Positions 1 to 8,833 are shown, counted from the stretch's first letter. The stretch is 64,000 bases of DNA from Allobosea thiooxidans (GCF_900168195.1 NZ_FUYX01000013.1:62001-126000), one strand, 5' to 3'. Numbers and translations: made by a program. The notes: generated by a model from the letters alone, not told the origin.

Positions 1-24
1 TGTGTAATTGCCGGCCTGACTTAG

Positions 25-258
25 ATGAAATCCATAAAAAACGGGGCCAAAATGAAACTTAATCACAGTTTAATTCGAAAAAGCTCTAATTATGAACAGT
101 GTAGTGTGTTGCTTATTAGTGCATTTTTCTGCCTTACAGGACAGAGGGGTGATGATGTAAATCTACGAATGGCGATCGAAAATCTGCTAGTGGACCTGGC
201 TAAAGCGGAAAAGATCGTGATTCCTTCCAATATCGTTCGCCTCTTTCCCAAAACCTGA
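25..258 (+). CDS. short unassigned ORF in AT-rich island DNA
   Basis: A 77-residue frame with no family I recognise. The last 30 residues, from an internal ATG at 169 (MAIENLLVDL), look more protein-like than the first part, so the true gene may be this shorter form or none at all. A perfect 10-bp hairpin follows the stop by 16 bases, which fits a transcription unit ending here. Base composition matches the neighbouring membrane-protein gene rather than the chromosome. Confidence 0.2.
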   Translation: MKSIKNGAKMKLNHSLIRKSSNYEQCSVLLISAFFCLTGQRGDDVNLRMAIENLLVDLAKAEKIVIPSNIVRLFPKT

Positions 259-274
259 AGTCCATGCCGCTTTC

Positions 275-298
275 CTCACGCGCGCTTGCGCGCGTGAG
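275..298. terminator. perfect hairpin, possible terminator
   Basis: CTCACGCGCG and its exact complement flank a CTTG loop, giving a 10-bp stem just after the short ORF ending at 258. The downstream side reads TCCTCTTAGCTTTTCC, a weak U-rich tail, so termination on the plus strand is plausible but not strong. The stretch 299-483 holds nothing else clear except a smaller GGAGC/GCTCC inverted repeat. Confidence 0.4.
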
Positions 299-483
299 TC
301 CTCTTAGCTTTTCCTGTGTTAGCGCATGCGCTTGACTACACCGCCGTTGCGGTGGCGGGTGAGGGAGCGCGAAAGGCTCCCCCTCCCCGGTGGGGGCGGA
401 GCTATTTAGGATCGCAGTGCTTTCTCTGTGCATGGCGAACGCTGCGGCATTGACCCTAATCCATAAATTGTTCGAATCCCGGC

Positions 484-1194
484 ATGGCCGATGTTTACGA
501 GATTAATAGGCGCCTGTCCGGTGCATACGCTGTTAGCGCTCAAACAGTTGAGCGGCTTGGCAGTGTTATTGAAGCTGCCATTGGTGCGCCGCCTAAATTA
601 AAGATGGAATTCACCAACAATAGAAATATAAGTAGCAACTCAGTTGCTGACATAAATGATAGCTATGTCGAGGCGGCTTGCCTCGATGAAGTTAGCTTTT
701 TTGCGATGAACGGTAATAATGCATGCAGCTTGGCGCTTGGGTGGTCATCTTCAAGGCCAGTATATATTAGTATTACACTTCCTCGATCTCAGGCGAAGGA
801 TCTTGAGGAAAATATCGTGAATATTCTTTCAGCTAATGAAACTTGGTATCATTGGTTTTTTAAGCTTAAGCAGACGAGCTTGTCGTTTAACGCATTCCTT
901 GGTCTGATTACGATTTTTGTTGTGTCTCTGGCAATGGCGTTTAATTTTGCTGATTACGTAATAAAAAATCCTTATTTGGTCGGAGCATTTAAGATATTTC
1001 TTGTCATTGCAATTGCAAATGTTGTCACTGATTTAACTTTGCCTTCTATGTCGTTTAATATAGGAAAGAGTGGTCGAAGGATCCGCTTTAAGCGAAATTT
1101 ATTCAATTTTATTATTTTAGTTGTACTGGTTGGCGTTGGCATCAATCTTCTAAGTGATATTGTAAAGCCGTACGTGTTGCCTCCTAGCGGCTGA
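484..1194 (+). CDS. orphan protein with soluble N-terminus and three C-terminal membrane helices
   Basis: A 236-residue protein I cannot assign. Residues 1-125 look soluble and mixed alpha/beta. Hydrophobic segments follow near residues 137-158, 164-187 and 205-226, separated by a short basic stretch (GKSGRRIRFKR). Codon use is strongly A/T-biased compared with the 65-70% GC chromosome, so recent acquisition is likely. The gene stands alone and converges on the AAA ATPase gene, with the GGACA-box cluster between their stops. A soluble sensor joined to membrane helices is a layout seen in many defence or toxin-type effectors, but nothing here proves that role. Confidence 0.7.
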   Translation: MADVYEINRRLSGAYAVSAQTVERLGSVIEAAIGAPPKLKMEFTNNRNISSNSVADINDSYVEAACLDEVSFFAMNGNNACSLALGWSSSRPVYISITLPRSQAKDLEENIVNILSANETWYHWFFKLKQTSLSFNAFLGLITIFVVSLAMAFNFADYVIKNPYLVGAFKIFLVIAIANVVTDLTLPSMSFNIGKSGRRIRFKRNLFNFIILVVLVGVGINLLSDIVKPYVLPPSG

Positions 1195-1198
1195 TGTC

Positions 1199-1332
1199 GG
1201 ACACGCATCCCCGGACATTCGGACACCCGGACACTCCCTAGAGGGGGAGTGTCCGTGTCCGGTGTCCAGACTGTCCGTCGGGAGGTTTGCGTACCGCTAT
1301 GTTTGGGTTTGGACATTATCTTGGACATGTCC
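1199..1332. repeat. cluster of GGACA/TGTCC boxes with 11-bp dyad
   Basis: GGACA occurs at 1199, 1213, 1221 and 1229. Its complement TGTCC occurs at 1250, 1256, 1263 and 1272, so the block is mirror-symmetric around 1241. The centre is a perfect stem (GGACACTCCC / GGGAGTGTCC at 1229-1238 and 1245-1254, with one further pair). More boxes lie inside the 3' end of the ATPase gene at 1311 and 1323, where GGACATGTCC is a palindrome. The block may be a bidirectional terminator for the convergent genes or iteron-like binding sites. Spacing of about 8 bases between boxes suits protein binding. Confidence 0.55.
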
Positions 1333-2589
1333 GGACGCATCCGCGTCCGTATCCAAGACCTTAAAGAGCGCACCGTCCAGACCAACTTTTCCTACGCCAA
1401 CAAGCTTGGCACGATAGCGTCGAAACCGGCGTTCAACACTATCGGCGCGCTCGCCGAGATGCTCGGCGCGGTAGGCGTCGCACCAATCGCTTTCAAGCAT
1501 CGGCCCTTGTTGCCTCAGGATAGTAAGAGCCGCTTCCCAAGCCTCTGCCTTCGCTATCTTTCCCTCGGCGGGTTTCCAATCCGCCATGCCGATCGCCATG
1601 ACCGTCGGTACTGAGCGTCCCTTGCTGTCGACCAGGGGAGGGGCGGTGACGCTCTCTAGAGCGAAGAACAGCGGGGCAAAGTCCGCGCCACGGTGCTTCA
1701 CCTGCCAGTGAAGCTTGGCCATGCCGTTTTCCTTTGACAGCACTAGGTTGCCGTCGATCTCGGCAATGAACGCACCACCGCCGCGCGGCTGTAGGTTTGC
1801 CGGATCCGGGCTTTTGGTCGGATGGCACGCGACAAACACGGCCGGTTTGCCGGGTAGCTCCGTCAGGGCACGCAAATCGCGTGCATGCTTACCGAGGGAG
1901 GTGTTTGCGTTCTCGTCCTCGCCTTGGAAGTAGGCTGCGCTTGTATCGACGACGATCATATCCGCGCCGCCGAGGCGCTCGACGTCCAAGCCGATGCGAG
2001 CCGTAGCGGCGGGGATGCTGAACGTACCAGCGATAAAGTGGACATCCATCTCGGCAGGGTCGAAGCTGAGTCGATGCGCCATCGCAAGCCAACGCATCCG
2101 AACGTCGTCGGGATTCTCACCAGCGAAATAGACGACTCGGCCTTTACGAACGTCTCGGCCGCAAAGCGGCGCGCCGAGTGCTGTTGCCGCAGTCAGGGCC
2201 AGCAGGACGGCAGTCTTGCCTGTGCCTGTGCCGGCGGTCAGGGCGTACAGAAATCCCGCCTGGGCAATGCCGTCGAGGTGATAGTCGGGAGGCACGAAGC
2301 CGTCGACGAAGTCCGCGCTGCTGACAATGCCGGGATACACCGAGCCGCCCCTGCGATTGTCGTTGGACGGCGGGAACATCCAGTTGGTCTTGGTGTGGCG
2401 CCGATCCCGTGCGGCCTTCGCACTTAGGTCTGCAGCTTCGGCCCGAGCAGTGTTCGCTGCGCGTAGGACATCAAGGAAGGGGGCCAGAGCCGGGTCACCG
2501 TCCTCGGGGCACACGATCAGCGGGCCGGGGCGATAAGGCGTGTCAGAGTTGCGGTCGTCGTCGTCGAAGTCAGGCGCAGTTTCGGTCAA
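1297..2589 (-). CDS. RepA/RecA-like AAA family ATPase of a mobile element
   Basis: A P-loop ATPase of the AAA_25 / RSF1010-RepA-like group, often found as a replicative helicase or regulator in phage-like islands. Walker A is GTGTGKT near residues 120-126. A hydrophobic Walker B (MIVVDT) follows about 85 residues later. The C-terminus, after AEAWEAALTIL, looks like a winged-helix tail. I chose a TTG start at 2589 because GGAGG lies 10 bases upstream and the longer frame to 2676 begins with unconvincing Ser/Arg-rich sequence. The start overlaps the end of the SpoVG-like gene by about 20 bases, so the two are probably translated together. Confidence 0.75.
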   Translation of the reverse strand: MTETAPDFDDDDRNSDTPYRPGPLIVCPEDGDPALAPFLDVLRAANTARAEAADLSAKAARDRRHTKTNWMFPPSNDNRRGGSVYPGIVSSADFVDGFVPPDYHLDGIAQAGFLYALTAGTGTGKTAVLLALTAATALGAPLCGRDVRKGRVVYFAGENPDDVRMRWLAMAHRLSFDPAEMDVHFIAGTFSIPAATARIGLDVERLGGADMIVVDTSAAYFQGEDENANTSLGKHARDLRALTELPGKPAVFVACHPTKSPDPANLQPRGGGAFIAEIDGNLVLSKENGMAKLHWQVKHRGADFAPLFFALESVTAPPLVDSKGRSVPTVMAIGMADWKPAEGKIAKAEAWEAALTILRQQGPMLESDWCDAYRAEHLGERADSVERRFRRYRAKLVGVGKVGLDGALFKVLDTDADASGHVQDNVQTQT

Positions 2590-2815
2590 GGGCGTAAAGC
2601 CTCCGGTAAGCCGCTTCAGCGGCGTTATTGATCTTGGCGAAGAGGTCCGGCGAGAAGTTCGCGACCCGCTGGCCATAGGCCGCAGGCGGCGCGGCGATGA
2701 ATGTGCCGTTGGGACGAAGCCGAAGGCGGAAGCCCGAGAGCTTCATGTTGGGAAAGTTCACTGAAAAACGCGCGACCGTGCGCGCCGTGCTGCCACCCGG
2801 ATCGGGCAGCGGCAC
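2570..2815 (-). CDS. small SpoVG-like protein upstream of the RepA-like ATPase
   Basis: About 81 residues if begun at the GTG at 2815. The frame is open further upstream (LQITDF precedes VPLPDP), so the true start may lie earlier. The order ITDF, then ARFSVNFPNMKLSGFRL, then GTFIAAP, then a final helix with AEAAYRR resembles the SpoVG fold, where LFVAMP and a terminal IxxAVLxxYxR helix sit in the same places. SpoVG proteins bind nucleic acid, which would suit pairing with a replication ATPase. The resemblance is by eye only. The gene overlaps the ATPase start and probably shares its mRNA. Confidence 0.5.
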   Translation of the reverse strand: MPLPDPGGSTARTVARFSVNFPNMKLSGFRLRLRPNGTFIAAPPAAYGQRVANFSPDLFAKINNAAEAAYRRLYALDRNCA

Positions 2816-2905
2816 GAAGTCCGTAATCTGCAGACTCCATTGATGGATTGATGAAGGACGTCCGGCGCAGGGCAGGGGACGTCAGCTAGCTAAATCAATA
2901 GCTTG

Positions 2906-3385
2906 TCACAGAATGCGGAACTGCTCGCGCTCGGCAAAGGCCATCGCCATGCGGCAATAGTCGAGCACCGAGGACCATGACGAGAGCACCGGGCGCTTGC
3001 CGACCGCGCCCCTGGCCATGCGCTTCAGCGCCGCCTCGACGATCTTGAGGTCGAGCGCCACGCCTTCGCCGACGCCCTTCACCTCGGTGAGGCGGGAAAC
3101 CGGTGCGGCCAGCACCTCGGCGAAGGAGCCGAAGCGCTGGATCAGCTCCTTGGCAAGCGGCTTGACGTCCCGCTGCGGGATCGAGCGGAAGAGCAGGAGC
3201 TCGAGCAGCTCATAATCGGGCAGGGCATCGGCGCCAGCTTCCTGGAAGCGGGCGCGCAGGCGGTCGCGGTGGCCGAGATAATGCGGCGTCGCGACTTTCG
3301 CGTCGGCGGCTTCGGCGAAGGCGGCGGGCGAGGGCGGCGTCTTGCGCGATCCCTTGCCTGCCCCCTTGCCGACGCCGATGCTCAT
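2906..3385 (-). pseudogene. radC: radC truncated before its JAB domain
   Basis: The 159 residues match the N-terminal half of RadC: a basic tail, the HRxRLRxRF motif, the [21 protein letters not shown] segment and a helix-hairpin-helix ([17 protein letters not shown]). The frame ends at AEREQFRIL followed by TGA. Intact family members continue there into the JAB/MPN metal-binding domain with its HxHPSGD motif, roughly 90 residues more. None of that lies in the window. The start ATG overlaps the map stop (ATGA), so the two formed an operon. The coincidence of the break with the foreign DNA to the left indicates insertion within radC. Confidence 0.85.
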
Positions 3386-4206
3386 TTTGCGGCGAGCGGA
3401 TTGTCGAGGCCGCCGGGCGAGAGCGTGAAGATCTCGCAGCCCGTCTCGGTGACGCCGATCTGATGCTCGAACTGGGCGGAGAGCGAACGGTCTCGCGTCA
3501 CCGCGGTCCAGCCGTCCGAGAGCACCTTCACCCCCGGTTTGCCGAGGTTGATCATCGGCTCGATGGTGAAGACCATTCCGGGCTTCAGCGGGATGCCTTC
3601 GCCCGGGCTGCCATAGTGCAGGATGTTGGGGGCGTCGTGGAAGAGCTGGCCGATGCCGTGGCCGCAAAAGTCGCGGACCACCGAGCAGCGTTCGCTCTCG
3701 GCATAGCGCTGGATGGCGAAGCCGATGTCGCCGGTGGTGGCGCCGGCGCGCACGGCCTTGATGCCGCGCAGCAGGCTCTCATAGGTGATCTCGATCAGCC
3801 GCTCGGCCTTCCGCGAGATGTCGCCGACGCCGTACATGCGGCTGGAATCGCCGTGCCAGCCATCGACGATCAGCGTGTAGTCGATGTTGAGGACATCGCC
3901 CTCGCGCAGCGGCTTGTCGTCGGGGATGCCGTGACAGACGACGTGGTTGATCGAGGTGCAGATCGACTTGGTGTAGCCGCGGTAGAACAGCGTCGCCGGA
4001 TAGGCGCCGTTGTCCATGGCGAACTGGAAGGCGAGGTCGTCGAGGCGCTGGGTGGTGACGCCGGGCTTGACGTAGGAGCCGAGCATGTCGAGGCCGGCGG
4101 CCGTGAGCCGGCCGGCCTTGTGCATGGCCGCGAAGGCCTCGGGGCCGTGAATCTTGATGGCGGGTTCGCGCGAACGCGACCGGCCGACGGTGTCTTCGAA
4201 TGTCAT
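3382..4206 (-). CDS. map: type I methionine aminopeptidase
   Basis: Removes the initiator methionine from nascent proteins in the cytoplasm. The 274 residues carry the MAP signature: HGIPD near the substrate-binding His, [17 protein letters not shown] with the first two metal Asp residues, CGHGIG with a metal His, FTIEPM with a metal Glu, and a last metal Glu in SAQFEHQ. The ATG at 4206 (MTFEDT) gives normal family length; longer frames are artefacts of high GC. The gene reads into radC with a 4-base overlap and is divergent from the FkbM gene. Confidence 0.95.
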   Translation of the reverse strand: MTFEDTVGRSRSREPAIKIHGPEAFAAMHKAGRLTAAGLDMLGSYVKPGVTTQRLDDLAFQFAMDNGAYPATLFYRGYTKSICTSINHVVCHGIPDDKPLREGDVLNIDYTLIVDGWHGDSSRMYGVGDISRKAERLIEITYESLLRGIKAVRAGATTGDIGFAIQRYAESERCSVVRDFCGHGIGQLFHDAPNILHYGSPGEGIPLKPGMVFTIEPMINLGKPGVKVLSDGWTAVTRDRSLSAQFEHQIGVTETGCEIFTLSPGGLDNPLAAK

Positions 4207-4329
4207 CGCGCGCGGGAAACTCCTTGCCCCATATCTATTGCGTTTGCTGGCCGAGGCAAGCCGGAAGCAAGGCCGGGTGTTCGTGAATGGCTGGCATTGC
4301 GTCACCGCACGGTGTATCAGGCTGGCGCA

Positions 4330-5181
4330 ATGGCCATGATCGATCCACCCGCGGCGGAAGAGCAGCCCTACGGCGCCTTCGCGCCGAAGCCTTTTCTGGC
4401 ACGCATCATCTCCCGGACGCGAGCCGCCCCCGACAATTTCCTGGGGCGGAAGAGCGCCTATGCGCTGCGCCGGATCGGCCTGCGCTCCCTCGAAGGAACG
4501 CCGGTCGACATCGATGCGCTCGGCGCGAAGATGCGGCTCTACCCGGACGGGAACGTCTGCGAGAAGCGCGTGCTGTTCACGCCGCAATATTTCGATCCGA
4601 TCGAGCGGGAGATGCTTGCCTCGCGGCTGCGCGACGGCTTCACCTTCATCGATATCGGCGCGAATATCGGCGCCTATTCGCTGTTCGTCGCGGCGCAGGC
4701 CGGGCGCGGCGCGCGCATCCTCGCCGTCGAGCCGCAGCCGGAGATTTTCGCGCGTCTCGCCTTCAACATCGCCCAGAACCCGTTCGGCACGGTCAAGGCG
4801 GTGGCTTGCGCGCTGGCCGACAAGCCCGGCGAGCTGACGCTGTTCATCGACACGGTCAATCGCGGCGAGTCGAGCGTCCGCATCCTCAATTCGAGCAACG
4901 CCAAGGCCATCAAGGTGCCGGCGATGACGCTGCTGTCGCTGGTGCAGGGCGAGGGCTACGAGCGCATCGATGCGATCAAGCTCGACGTCGAGGGGGCGGA
5001 GGACATCATCCTCGAGCCGTTCCTGCGCGACGCGCCGCCTTCGCTCTGGCCCGGCTTCATCATCATCGAGGATTCGCGCCAGCGCTGGCAGAGCGACCTG
5101 GCCGGGCTGCTGACGCGCAACGGCTATAAACTCGTCGGCCAGACGCGTCTCAACCTGCTGTTCGAGCGCAAGCGCGCCTGA
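4330..5181 (+). CDS. FkbM family methyltransferase
   Basis: A SAM-dependent O-methyltransferase of the FkbM family. Such enzymes usually methylate sugars or small metabolites. The glycine-rich SAM motif is FIDIGANIGAYSLF near residue 100, followed by the acidic strand end AVEPQP. The family hallmark IKLDVEGAEDIILE appears near residue 220. Length is 283 residues, starting at MAMIDPP. The gene stands alone between map and the CinA-type gene, so its substrate cannot be read from context. Confidence 0.85.
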   Translation: MAMIDPPAAEEQPYGAFAPKPFLARIISRTRAAPDNFLGRKSAYALRRIGLRSLEGTPVDIDALGAKMRLYPDGNVCEKRVLFTPQYFDPIEREMLASRLRDGFTFIDIGANIGAYSLFVAAQAGRGARILAVEPQPEIFARLAFNIAQNPFGTVKAVACALADKPGELTLFIDTVNRGESSVRILNSSNAKAIKVPAMTLLSLVQGEGYERIDAIKLDVEGAEDIILEPFLRDAPPSLWPGFIIIEDSRQRWQSDLAGLLTRNGYKLVGQTRLNLLFERKRA

Positions 5182-5278
5182 CGGGGCGCCTGTGGCGCAT
5201 GCCCGGCGCACCGGCGCTGCCGCTTGAGCGTGGCCGGCGGAGGCCGTAGCTCTTGCGCTCCAAGCCGGGAGCGCCGCC

Positions 5279-6037
5279 ATGACCACCGAAGAGAACCGTT
5301 CCCCCGCCATCGTCACGGCCGCGATCCTCGTGATCGGCGACGAGATCCTGTCGGGGCGGACGAAGGACAAGAACATCGGCTACATCGCCGAATATCTCAC
5401 CAATATCGGCATCGAGCTGCGCGAGGTCCGGGTCGTTCCGGACGTCACCGACGAGATCGTCGCGGCGCTCAACGCGCTGCGAGCCCGCTACGGCTACGTC
5501 TTCACCACCGGGGGCATCGGGCCGACCCATGACGACATCACCGCCGATGCGGTGGCTGCCGCCTTCGGCGTTCCGATCGATTACGACCCGCGGGCGGTCG
5601 CGATGCTGTCCGAGCGCTTCTCGCCCGAGGAGCTGAACGAGGCGCGGATGCGGATGGCGCGCATCCCCGCGGGGGCCGAGCTGATCGCCAACGCGATCTC
5701 GAAGGCGCCGGGATTCAACATCGGTAACGTCTTTGTGATGGCTGGCGTGCCGGCGATCATGCAGGCGATGCTCGACGTCGTCGCGCCGACGCTGCGGACG
5801 GGGACGAAACTGCTGTCGGACACGGTGCAAGCGGGGCTGCGCGAGGGCGATATCGGTGGCCCGCTGGCCGTGATCGCCCAGGCGCATCCGGAGGTGTCGA
5901 TCGGCTCCTATCCGTTCTGGTCGGAGACCGGTCCCGACACCCATATCGTCGTTCGCTCGCGCGACGCAGGGAAACTCCAGGCGGCCATGAACGCGGTGAA
6001 AACTATGATCGAGTCCGAAAGGCAACGACGTAACTGA
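5279..6037 (+). CDS. CinA-type competence/damage-inducible protein A, MoCF-binding domain only
   Basis: The protein has the MoaB/Mog (MoCF_biosynth) fold of the CinA N-terminus. The opening ILVIGDEILSGRTKDKN and the middle TTGGIGPTHDDIT are the conserved pterin/phosphate-binding loops. At 252 residues it has the MoCF domain and the short linking domain but lacks the C-terminal nicotinamide-nucleotide amidase domain. This short form is common in alphaproteobacteria and may act as an ADP-ribose pyrophosphatase. GAGCGCCGCC sits just before the ATG without a strong Shine-Dalgarno. Confidence 0.88.
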   Translation: MTTEENRSPAIVTAAILVIGDEILSGRTKDKNIGYIAEYLTNIGIELREVRVVPDVTDEIVAALNALRARYGYVFTTGGIGPTHDDITADAVAAAFGVPIDYDPRAVAMLSERFSPEELNEARMRMARIPAGAELIANAISKAPGFNIGNVFVMAGVPAIMQAMLDVVAPTLRTGTKLLSDTVQAGLREGDIGGPLAVIAQAHPEVSIGSYPFWSETGPDTHIVVRSRDAGKLQAAMNAVKTMIESERQRRN

Positions 6038-6370
6038 GGCAGATCGCGGGGTGCAACTTATGCGATCATAGTGCGATTAGAATCTTGTCTTTTGCCTCAA
6101 AGCGATACGGTATGGTCGTGCTCCATGTATGATCGTTCTTTATTTATAGTATTTATGTTGATGGATGTTTCTTGTTTTGATGCATTCTGATGTGATCAAC
6201 TACACATACATCATTCATAAATGAGTTGATGCGACGATTCTCCAGTGGTCGGAAAGAAATCCGGCCGCTCTCGCCGTGCTTGCGCGCGGCGGGCATCGAT
6301 GACGGCTTTCATGACGGCGCTGGCCCGAGACAAAGCCTGAGGCGCGGGCCGCGCCCAAAGGGGGATATGG
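6038..6370 (+). promoter_or_regulatory. AT-rich upstream region of the chemoreceptor gene
   Basis: Between 6060 and 6240 the sequence drops sharply in GC compared with both neighbours and reads as runs such as TTTATTTATAGTATTTATG. An imperfect dyad, ATCAACT at about 6194 and AGTTGAT at about 6223, brackets CATTCATAAATGA. No ORF of note lies here. This is the likely promoter and operator region of the chemoreceptor. The low GC could also mark a binding zone for a nucleoid silencer protein. The ribosome site AAAGGGGGAT lies just before the ATG at 6371. Confidence 0.45.
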
Positions 6371-8161
6371 ATGTCGCTCTTTTCCGGCCTATTCTCGAAC
6401 GGGGATGCGAAGGGACAGCTGGACGCGATCAACCGATCGCAGGCGGTCATCGAATTTGATCTCGACGGCAGTGTTCTGGACGCCAACGAGAATTTTCTCA
6501 CGCTGATGGGTTATTCGCTGGCGGAGGTGAAGGGCCAGCATCACAGCCTGTTCGTCACAGCCGAGGAGAAGGGCAGTGCCGCCTATCAGCGGTTCTGGGC
6601 CGATCTCGGCCGCGGCGAGTTCTCGCGCGGGCAGTACCTCCGCATCGGCAAGGGCGGCAAGGAGGTCTGGATCCAGGCGAGCTACAACCCGGTCATGGGC
6701 GCCGGCGGCAAGCCGGTCCGCGTCGTCAAATACGCCTTCGACGTCACCGAGCAGAAGAACCGCCTGGCCGATCTCGAGGGGCAGCGCGCCGCGATCGACA
6801 AGGCGCAGGCCGTGATCGAGTTCGGTCTCACCGGCAAGATCCTGCATGCGAATGAGAATTTCCTGACCGTCCTGGGCTATTCGCTGCCGGAGATCGCCGG
6901 CCAGCACCACCGGATGTTCGTCGATCCGGCGGAGCGCGAGACGGCGGATTACCGCGCCTTCTGGGAGCGTCTCGGCCGCGGCGAATACGATGCCGGCCAG
7001 TATCGCCGCATCGGCAAGGGCGGCAGGGAAATCTGGATCCAGGCGAGCTACAATCCGATCCTCGATGCGCAGGGCCGGCCCTACAAGGTGGTGAAGTTCG
7101 CGACCGACATCACCGCGACCTTCAAGGGCAAGCAGCTCGAGGCGGCGGTCAGGGAAACCAGCGAGGTCATCGCCCAGGCGAAGCGCAAGGATCTGACGGG
7201 CCGGGTTCCGCTCGACGGTAAGAGCGGCGAGGTTGCGACGCTCTGCACCGGCGTCAACGACCTGCTCGACACGCTGGCGGAGGTCGTCGGCGCGGTCGGG
7301 GAGATCTCGACGCGGATCGACGGCGCCTCGCGCAAGATCACCTCGGACAGCCAGCAGCTGGCCGAGCGCACCGAAGCCAATGCGGCGAGCCTGCAGCAGA
7401 CGGCGGCGACCACCGAGGAACTCGCGGCTTCGGTCAAGCACAGCGCCGGCAATTCGAAGACGGCCGTGCATCTCGGCAACGAGGCGAGCGAGGTCGCTGC
7501 CCGCGGCGGAGCGATCGTCACCGAGGCGGTCGAGGCGATGGGGCGGATCGAGAAGGCTTCCTCCGGCATTTCGGAGATCATCTCGATGATCGACGAGATC
7601 GCCTTCCAGACCAATCTGCTTGCGCTCAACGCCGCGGTCGAGGCGGCGCGGGCCGGCGATGCAGGGCGCGGCTTCGCGGTGGTCGCGACGGAGGTGCGTG
7701 CGCTGGCGGCGCGCTGCAGCGAATCCGCCAATGGCGTCAAGTCGTTGATCGCGAATTCTGCGCAACAGATTCAAGCTGGCGTCGGCCTGGTCAAGGATGC
7801 CGGTACGACGTTGCGCGAGATCGTCGACGCCGCGTCGAAAGTGGCTTCGACGGTCAGCGAGATCTCGGACGCGACCGCGGAGCAGGCGAACGGCATCGAC
7901 GAGATGGCGCGGACCGTCGCCCATATGGACGAGATGACCCAGCAGAACTCGCTGCTGGCGGAGCAGAGCGCGAAGGTGGCCCGCGACCTCCGGCAGGAGA
8001 CCGAGGCGCTGAGCGCGATGGTCTTGGCCTTCCGGCTCAGTGGCGAGAGGGCACGGTCCACGCCGCAGCTCGTCCGCTCCGCCGCGGTCGCGACCGCGCC
8101 TGCACCGCGCGGCCGGCGCGCCGCGGGGGCCGGCGGGGCGGATGGCTGGGCGGAGTTCTGA
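6371..8161 (+). CDS. soluble methyl-accepting chemotaxis protein with tandem PAS domains
   Basis: A 596-residue chemoreceptor with no membrane segment. Two PAS domains, at about residues 20-128 and 145-250, are near copies of each other: both contain AVIEF, a HANENF or DANENF motif, RIGKGG and [13 protein letters not shown] strands. A HAMP-like link ([19 protein letters not shown]) leads into the signalling domain, whose hairpin tip contains [20 protein letters not shown]. The protein ends in DGWAEF, which fits the WxxF-type tether for the CheR/CheB adaptation enzymes. PAS input suggests redox, oxygen or small-ligand sensing in the cytoplasm. Confidence 0.93.
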   Translation: MSLFSGLFSNGDAKGQLDAINRSQAVIEFDLDGSVLDANENFLTLMGYSLAEVKGQHHSLFVTAEEKGSAAYQRFWADLGRGEFSRGQYLRIGKGGKEVWIQASYNPVMGAGGKPVRVVKYAFDVTEQKNRLADLEGQRAAIDKAQAVIEFGLTGKILHANENFLTVLGYSLPEIAGQHHRMFVDPAERETADYRAFWERLGRGEYDAGQYRRIGKGGREIWIQASYNPILDAQGRPYKVVKFATDITATFKGKQLEAAVRETSEVIAQAKRKDLTGRVPLDGKSGEVATLCTGVNDLLDTLAEVVGAVGEISTRIDGASRKITSDSQQLAERTEANAASLQQTAATTEELAASVKHSAGNSKTAVHLGNEASEVAARGGAIVTEAVEAMGRIEKASSGISEIISMIDEIAFQTNLLALNAAVEAARAGDAGRGFAVVATEVRALAARCSESANGVKSLIANSAQQIQAGVGLVKDAGTTLREIVDAASKVASTVSEISDATAEQANGIDEMARTVAHMDEMTQQNSLLAEQSAKVARDLRQETEALSAMVLAFRLSGERARSTPQLVRSAAVATAPAPRGRRAAGAGGADGWAEF

Positions 8162-8284
8162 CGCGGAATCAGTGGCCTCGGCTGGGGATGTTCGGCGCGT
8201 GCCTCTTGTCAGGCGCGCGCCGATAGGGTTTTCCGACTGGAAACCGGCGCTTTCCGCGCCGCGAGTAGCCCGGAGCGCAACGCC

Positions 8285-8794
8285 ATGGCCGAACCGTCCT
8301 CGAACAAGGCCTTCCCGGTTTCCTGGGACCAGTTCCACCGCGACGCCCGCGCGCTGGCGTGGCGCCTCGCCGAGAAGGGGCCCTTCGAGGCGATGGTCTG
8401 CATCACGCGCGGCGGCCTCGTGCCGGCGGCGATCATCTGCCGCGAGCTCGGCCTGCGGATGATCGAGACGGTCTGCGTCGCGAGCTATCACGACTACAAG
8501 AACCAGTCCGAGCTCAAGGTGCTCAAGGATATCGCGCCGAATATCAAGGCGATCGGCGACGGCAAGGGCAAGGGCGTGCTCGTCGTCGACGACCTGACCG
8601 ATACCGGCAAGACGGCGCGCGTCGTGCGCGAGATGCTGCCGAACGCGCATTTCGCCACGGTCTACGCCAAGCCCGCCGGCGTGCCGACGGTCGACACCTT
8701 CGTCACCGAGGTCAGCCAGGATACCTGGATCTATTTCCCCTGGGACATGGGCCTGGCCTATGTCGAGCCGATCGCCAAGGGGCACAAGGGCTGA
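8285..8794 (+). CDS. gpt: xanthine phosphoribosyltransferase
   Basis: Salvages xanthine (and guanine) to the nucleotide using PRPP. At 169 residues it has usual Gpt length. The PRPP-binding loop is [14 protein letters not shown] near residues 98-111. The early [18 protein letters not shown] strand and the base-binding IYFPWDMGL segment near the C-terminus are typical of Gpt. The gene is monocistronic, and a dispersed palindromic repeat follows its stop. Confidence 0.93.
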   Translation: MAEPSSNKAFPVSWDQFHRDARALAWRLAEKGPFEAMVCITRGGLVPAAIICRELGLRMIETVCVASYHDYKNQSELKVLKDIAPNIKAIGDGKGKGVLVVDDLTDTGKTARVVREMLPNAHFATVYAKPAGVPTVDTFVTEVSQDTWIYFPWDMGLAYVEPIAKGHKG

Positions 8795-8833
8795 TCAGCG
8801 CGCCATAGCGGTTTCGATCTGGCTGAAGCGCCG

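Larger units (their letters stand above)
1..2905. mobile_element. end of an integrated element abutting truncated radC
   Basis: Several signs mark this edge as foreign. The first 1.2 kb is clearly AT-richer than the rest of the window. The genes are a RepA-like ATPase, a SpoVG-like protein and an orphan membrane protein. The inner boundary falls exactly where the chromosomal radC frame is cut. No integrase is visible, so the recombination module and the other end would lie left of the window. The exact core site cannot be set because the second att copy is not present here. Integration is inferred; a deletion that removed the radC 3' end is the alternative. Confidence 0.5.

Noticed and set aside
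3463..5376. Open frames of about 570 and 660 codons spanning map and the FkbM gene in other frames
   Set aside because: They run antisense or out of frame through clear genes and are Arg/Ala/Gly-rich, as expected from GC-rich codons. Only the map and FkbM parts match families.
6389..8785. A 798-codon antisense frame across the chemoreceptor and gpt
   Set aside because: Shadow of two well-supported genes; its sequence has no domain-like blocks.
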